From positions 1 through 10,130 of the forward strand of contig DVHV01000133.1 of assembly GCA_018711775.1 (NCBI GenBank): DNA of 10,130 nt. Reading direction: 5' to 3'. How positions within the stretch are numbered: position 1 is the first letter of the stretch; the number at the start of each line of letters is the position of its first letter. The notes under the pieces are model-generated. The model had not been told where the DNA came from and did not search any database. It saw only the letters and a list, made by a program, of their open reading frames with translations. Shown here in pieces: positions 7,040 to 10,130 of the stretch. The stretch is from Candidatus Onthocola stercoravium. GTDB lineage: Bacteria > Bacillota_I > Bacilli_A > RF39 > UBA660. Made by a program: the position numbers and the translations under genes.

Positions 7040-7050
7040 TTTAGTCCTTT

Positions 7051-7485
7051 CTAATCATTAATTTTCTCAAAATAACCATAAACACATCTTGTACCATTGC
7101 GACTTGGATCATAAATATCATGAATAACTCCATCTTTAACACAGGTTAAGTGTTTAGATAAAGATACAATAAATGTTCCTTTTGAAGGAAGTTCTCCTGC
7201 TTTTAAATGAGTTTTACATCCTTGCCCAAACTTCATTTTTGCAATCCATTTATAACCAAGATCCTGCAATATTTTATAAGACAATTCTTTAGAAACTCCT
7301 GTACGAGCATTGCTTTTATAAACTTCATCCAAAGTAGCAAGTTCTTCTTTAGAATATTTATTAATAAGATCATAAACTTCTTTATAATCTTTTCCAGTTG
7401 CAATGGCAATGGCACGTGCTACACAATCATCAGTTGTGCCTTTAAAATATTTGCTTCTGCCACCATCATCATATACCCATTTCAT
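7051..7485 (-). CDS. Papain/C39-like cysteine-peptidase-fold protein
   Basis: This 144-residue protein opens MKWVYDDGGRSKYFKGTT and then DCVARAIAIATGKDYKEVYD, a motif common in small phage and mobile-element proteins with a papain/C39-like fold. Candidate catalytic residues are C21 (in DDCVARA), H112 (in SKHLTCVKDGV) and D126 (in YDPSR), in the correct order and about the spacing expected. It may be a protease, a deubiquitinase-like enzyme or an inactive fold; the substrate is unknown. The start is ATG 7485-7483 with GAGG eight bases upstream. The GTG at 7494 overlaps that ribosome binding site and is rejected. It is the first gene of the five-gene operon and sits directly behind the promoter with the SOS box, so it would be the first product made on induction. 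No signal peptide, so it acts in the cytoplasm. Confidence 0.72.
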   Translation of the reverse strand: MKWVYDDGGRSKYFKGTTDDCVARAIAIATGKDYKEVYDLINKYSKEELATLDEVYKSNARTGVSKELSYKILQDLGYKWIAKMKFGQGCKTHLKAGELPSKGTFIVSLSKHLTCVKDGVIHDIYDPSRNGTRCVYGYFEKIND

Positions 7486-7504
7486 ATATTTCACCTCGCT
7501 TTCT

Positions 7505-7518
7505 AGAACATACGTTCT
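7505..7518. promoter_or_regulatory. LexA (SOS) box over the operon start
   Basis: AGAACATACGTTCT fits the Gram-positive LexA/DinR consensus GAAC-RNRY-GTTC exactly on both strands. It lies nine bases downstream of the -10 and 19 bases upstream of the ATG at 7485, covering about +2 to +15. LexA bound there would block initiation and release it on DNA damage. Binding is inferred from the motif. Confidence 0.65.
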
Positions 7519-7526
7519 TTAAGTGA

Positions 7527-7554
7527 ATTGTACCAGCTTAGTAAAGAAATACAA
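7527..7554 (-). promoter_or_regulatory. Promoter of the peptidase-PcfK-PcfJ-HTH-DnaD operon
   Basis: On the minus strand TTGTAT (7554-7549), a 16-base spacer and TACAAT (7532-7527) precede the SOS box and the ribosome binding site. The -10 is good and the -35 is weak. The terminator at 7589-7613 isolates it from the upstream lipoprotein unit. Confidence 0.5.
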
Positions 7555-7558
7555 GACT

Positions 7559-7578
7559 TAATAACAATTAATAACAAT
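7559..7578 (-). repeat. Tandem 10-bp repeat upstream of the -35
   Basis: TAATAACAAT occurs twice in a row (7559-7568 and 7569-7578), just upstream of the operon -35. The period is one helical turn. It could be an UP-element-like A+T tract or a binding site for an activator or repressor. Confidence 0.5.
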
Positions 7579-7588
7579 ATAAACACAT

Positions 7589-7613
7589 AAAAAAAGAAAC
7601 AAAATATTGTTCC
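7589..7613 (-). terminator. Rho-independent terminator of the surface-protein unit
   Basis: The minus strand reads GGAACAA, loop TATT, TTGTTTC, then seven T. This is a 7-bp stem with one G-U pair followed by a T-tract. It lies 164 bases past the lipoprotein stop, with no other gene between, and separates that unit from the SOS-type operon. Confidence 0.8.
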
Positions 7614-7776
7614 TCTAATCATTTTTTATAAGTTAGCCTTTTTATAATAATTCTTTAATATTAATCTTGGAAATTAAAGTTAATACCTAATGTATATTAT
7701 TGCCAACTTATTTTATAATTTCATTTTTTGTAAAAATTCTTTCATATAGTATTACTACTCTTATTATTATTAATAA

Positions 7777-8709
7777 TTAATTTACCATATAAGCAGAATT
7801 AAAATATACTCTACCATTACTCAATATTAAGTTCTGTTCATCTCTGTAAAGTATATCATTTCTAATCTTACTAAGTTCTTCATCTCTCTTCCATTCATAA
7901 GTACACGGTACATCTAAATATATTTGGCATGTTTCATCCACCAACATTGGCCTATAATAAGATTTATCAGTTAATATATATTTTTTACCAACATCAGTTT
8001 CAATAGTTCCAGAAGTTTCAAAATAACATCCTTCAGCTGCAGCATCAGAACTATAATAAAAATCTAATATCGTTTCATCATCAGGAACTGAAAATGCTAC
8101 TTCTTCATTATCTATAATAGATTTATCAAGAGGATTATTACCACTTGTGGTTGACTTCATTCTCATAATATAAATATTATTATCACCATTAATCGCAAAT
8201 GCTGTACAAGGATTAGTCTTTCTATATCTTATATATTCGCTATCATTAATTGCATTTATATCAGCAGAGAGTTCTACGCTAGTACTGATTGAAAGTTTTT
8301 CCCTTTCAATTTGATAATTTTTGGTGTCAACAGTTACTTGTTGTAAATTAGAATTATAATAAGTTGTATTACCAATGTATCTACCCAATTCAACTGACCA
8401 ATTATCTTCTGTATCAACTTGTATAATATCATCATCAAATTTGTCAGCAATTTTAATACAATTAGAATTATTACTATACCGCTCGTATGTACTATAAACA
8501 TAAACATCGTTATCTTCTGTAACAATCCAATTATTATTACTTCCATAATTAAAATACTTAATGTTTTTGTCAAATGCTTCGCATTGAATTGTCGTATCAT
8601 ACTGATATTCCACTACCGCTGTTAATTCATCAATATCTACTGCATCACTAGAACAACCTGTTAATATAAACATAATAAATAATAACATTAAAATATAAAA
8701 TCTCTTCAT
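7777..8709 (-). CDS. Secreted lipoprotein of unknown function
   Basis: The 310-residue protein begins MKRFYILMLLFIMFILTGC: a basic N-terminus, a hydrophobic stretch and a lipobox LTGC at 16-19. C19 would be lipidated and the mature protein anchored on the outside of the membrane. The mature part is acidic, rich in Asn, Asp and Tyr, and has several short strand pairs of the type NWIVTEDNDVYVY, IYIMRM, KYILTDKSYY and LILSNGRVYF. This hints at a beta-propeller-like repeat, but I cannot prove it. The ribosome binding site is GAGG just before the ATG. It follows the RsgI/InlB-like gene after 92 bases that contain the 43-bp repeat and its hairpins, and is probably co-transcribed with it. No enzyme motif is seen. 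Confidence 0.75.
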   Translation of the reverse strand: MKRFYILMLLFIMFILTGCSSDAVDIDELTAVVEYQYDTTIQCEAFDKNIKYFNYGSNNNWIVTEDNDVYVYSTYERYSNNSNCIKIADKFDDDIIQVDTEDNWSVELGRYIGNTTYYNSNLQQVTVDTKNYQIEREKLSISTSVELSADINAINDSEYIRYRKTNPCTAFAINGDNNIYIMRMKSTTSGNNPLDKSIIDNEEVAFSVPDDETILDFYYSSDAAAEGCYFETSGTIETDVGKKYILTDKSYYRPMLVDETCQIYLDVPCTYEWKRDEELSKIRNDILYRDEQNLILSNGRVYFNSAYMVN

Positions 8710-8734
8710 TTTTACCTCTTCTTTATTAATTTTT

Positions 8735-8771
8735 AATAATAGCCTCAGCTATTAAACCTTCGGCTATTATT
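8735..8771 (-). promoter_or_regulatory. Alternative hairpins in the lipoprotein leader
   Basis: AATAATAGCC (8735-8744) and GGCTATTATT (8762-8771) form a perfect 10-bp inverted repeat with a 17-base loop. A second, mutually exclusive 6-bp hairpin, AATAGC (8738-8743) with GCTATT (8748-8753), has a 4-base loop. On the minus strand no T-run follows, so this is not an ordinary terminator for the genes here. It may be a leader switch, an RNA-stability element, or the arms of an insertion site. Most of it lies inside or next to the 43-bp repeat. Confidence 0.5.
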
Positions 8772-8789
8772 CTTCTCTTTCTTATTATT
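8747..8789. repeat. 43-bp direct repeat, right copy
   Basis: This stretch is identical to bases 1-43, in the same orientation, 8746 bp apart. It sits between the RsgI/InlB-like gene and the lipoprotein gene. It ends in a pyrimidine-rich tract on the plus strand and abuts an A+T palindrome (8785-8796) close to the upstream gene's stop. The same 20-base A+T motif next to that stop recurs at 7764-7783 by the lipoprotein stop, so repetition here is not confined to the 43-mer. Confidence 0.9.
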
Positions 8790-8801
8790 AATAATTAATT
8801 T

Positions 8802-10130
8802 TTACCATCTACCACAAGATAAGTTAAATTCCTCACAGGCAGCTTCATCTAATAATAGTAGTCCATCAGGAGAAGGACCAGTACCATCAAATTGCATATA
8901 TCCGGCTGGAGGTTCTAATGGTCTAAATGTGGTTAATTTTTTTTCATATTCGTATTCAGAAAATACAACAACCCAAAATCCTCTAATTTGTTCAACAGAA
9001 CCAACAATACCAGCATTTTTAACACCGGCTAAACTTGACAGATAATTAAGCTCAGATTGTGAAAAAGTCGGTACACAACTACTTATAACCTTTAAGTCAT
9101 AATCAGAAAACAATAAATCTTCACCCGTTTCTTCATCATTAACAAAGCTCATTGGATAAATAATATTAGCAGAAAGATACAAATTAGGATCATCAAGATT
9201 AACAATACCACCTTTTGAGAATCCATATCCAGCATTTTTTAAACTAGTCAAACAGGATTGAGAAGGTTGTTTAATTAAATTAATATCATATTCGTAATAA
9301 AAGATATTGTCATTTAAATTAAAATCATAAGTTGGAGTTGGTTCAAGATCAGGGGTTGGTTCTGGTTCAGGCTCCGGATCAACATCAACTGGTGTACTAT
9401 TTTTCTTCCATATTGCTTCTAATTCTATGTTATCTTCAACCACATTATCAAAATCATATTTTTGCCCATCTAATTGCCACTCTACAAACGTATAGCCATT
9501 CCTAGTAGGATTTGTAGGAATGGTTACTTTTCCACCTTCAATGATACTTTGACTAGCAACTCGTGAACCACCATTACTATTAAATGTAACAGTAAAGTTT
9601 TTTACTTCACCTTCAAGATCTGAACCTACATCTTCTATGTCCTCTTTATTAACTATATTAATACTGAAAGTCCAAGTAGTAGTTACTTCTTTATGTTGAT
9701 TAATATATTCATTAATTGTAGAGTAATCACTATAAATATCTACTGTATCAAATACTACATTATTATCTCTAGCAGTTTGAGCAATTAAAACTAAAACATC
9801 ACTAAGTGCCCCACCAGTATTAGAAAAATCTACATCTTTATAAATATTTTGAGCATCTTCATTTACTAAAACATAATCTGTTACTATCGGATCATCACAG
9901 GTCATATTTTCTTGTACTTCTCCATCATCATTAGTACCTTTAGTTATAATACATTTTTCTTCAAATTCCAATTTAATTAAAGGATTAATGCTAACATAAG
10001 CAGTATAAGTATTTACTTTGTCTCCTTTAATTTCTTTCGGCACATCCTCATCATTTAACAATAAAATACCTAATGTAACTCCTATTATTATAATTACCAC
10101 AACTGCTGATAAAATAATAACTAACTTCTT
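8802..10130 (-). CDS. RsgI-like membrane protein with InlB B-repeat (5'-partial)
   Basis: The reading frame stays open to the right edge. The visible part (442 residues) begins KKLVIILSAVVVIIIIGV, a full membrane helix, so a GTG at 10100 in mid-helix is not the start. Next comes an RsgI-type juxtamembrane domain (about 41-140), with AYVSINPLIKLEF, VLVNEDAQNIYKDV and LSDVLVLIAQTA. RsgI proteins are anti-sigma-I factors, and the Asn-Pro (N49-P50 here) matches the position of their self-cleavage. It is followed by one InlB B-repeat (about 178-242, with VTFNSNGGS and NPTRNGYTFVEW), a Pro/Glu linker (249-268) and an unrecognised 170-residue C-terminus with several cysteines. Whether a cytoplasmic sigma-binding domain exists cannot be seen. 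Without it this would be a surface protein carrying only the sensor part. It heads the two-gene unit with the lipoprotein. Confidence 0.8.
   Translation of the reverse strand, partial: KKLVIILSAVVVIIIIGVTLGILLLNDEDVPKEIKGDKVNTYTAYVSINPLIKLEFEEKCIITKGTNDDGEVQENMTCDDPIVTDYVLVNEDAQNIYKDVDFSNTGGALSDVLVLIAQTARDNNVVFDTVDIYSDYSTINEYINQHKEVTTTWTFSINIVNKEDIEDVGSDLEGEVKNFTVTFNSNGGSRVASQSIIEGGKVTIPTNPTRNGYTFVEWQLDGQKYDFDNVVEDNIELEAIWKKNSTPVDVDPEPEPEPTPDLEPTPTYDFNLNDNIFYYEYDINLIKQPSQSCLTSLKNAGYGFSKGGIVNLDDPNLYLSANIIYPMSFVNDEETGEDLLFSDYDLKVISSCVPTFSQSELNYLSSLAGVKNAGIVGSVEQIRGFWVVVFSEYEYEKKLTTFRPLEPPAGYMQFDGTGPSPDGLLLLDEAACEEFNLSCGRW

Noticed and set aside
7492..7494. GTG as the start of the peptidase-like gene
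   Set aside because: It overlaps the ribosome binding site GAGGTG that serves the ATG at 7485, and the family typically begins MKW.
7495..7776. CRISPR-like or tandem array in the intergenic region
   Set aside because: Only one 10-bp unit repeated twice is present, with no regular spacers; promoter, SOS box and terminator explain the stretch.
10098..10100. GTG as the start of the RsgI/InlB-like protein
   Set aside because: The frame stays open to the edge, and this codon falls in the middle of the membrane helix; the residues just upstream (KKLVIILSAV) complete a normal signal-anchor.

Overview
The window is strongly AT-rich, uses the standard code (TGA is a stop in several genes, Trp is TGG) and has Gram-positive type Shine-Dalgarno sites (AAAGGAGG). 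Together with a GAAC-N4-GTTC LexA-type box, an LTGC lipobox, a DnaD domain, a PcfJ-like protein, an InlB B-repeat and an RsgI-like domain, this points to a low-GC Bacillota, probably a gut Bacilli/Erysipelotrichales-like lineage. The lineage is an inference. Most of the window (about 100-7500) reads as an accessory or mobile-element replication and recombination region. No tRNA, rRNA, CRISPR array, insertion sequence or phage structural gene was seen.

Layout, left to right. Positions 1-43 are one copy of a 43-bp exact repeat. Positions 112-2565 hold a minus-strand pair: a DnaB-family helicase (start corrected to 2497) followed by a divergent RecA-like recombinase, preceded by a possible 6-codon leader ORF. 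Positions 2589-2661 are a compact divergent promoter region. Positions 2665-3906 hold the only plus-strand gene, an unrecognised 413-residue protein with a C-terminal four-cysteine zinc site. Positions 3922-4542 (minus) encode a small serine recombinase, with a 260-bp region upstream that carries three inverted repeats and could be its recombination/control site. Positions 4803-7485 form a tightly packed minus-strand operon. In transcription order it holds a papain/C39-like cysteine-peptidase-fold protein, a PcfK-like protein, a PcfJ-like protein, a small XRE-type HTH protein and a stand-alone DnaD domain. Its promoter carries a LexA-type SOS box, and a terminator at 4700-4727 closes it.

Positions 7777-10130 are a separate minus-strand surface-protein unit. 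It holds an RsgI-like/InlB-repeat membrane protein that runs off the right edge, then a lipoprotein, and it is closed by a strong terminator at 7589-7613. The second copy of the 43-bp repeat lies between these two genes, inside a stretch able to form two mutually exclusive hairpins.

Working model (inference): after DNA damage, LexA release would switch on the peptidase-PcfK-PcfJ-HTH-DnaD operon. The DnaD protein could recruit or load the element's DnaB helicase, the RecA-like protein would handle recombination, and the serine recombinase would resolve or move the element. The 43-bp direct repeats bracket this whole 8.7-kb block and may be its ends, or may simply be a repeated leader of a surface-protein gene family.
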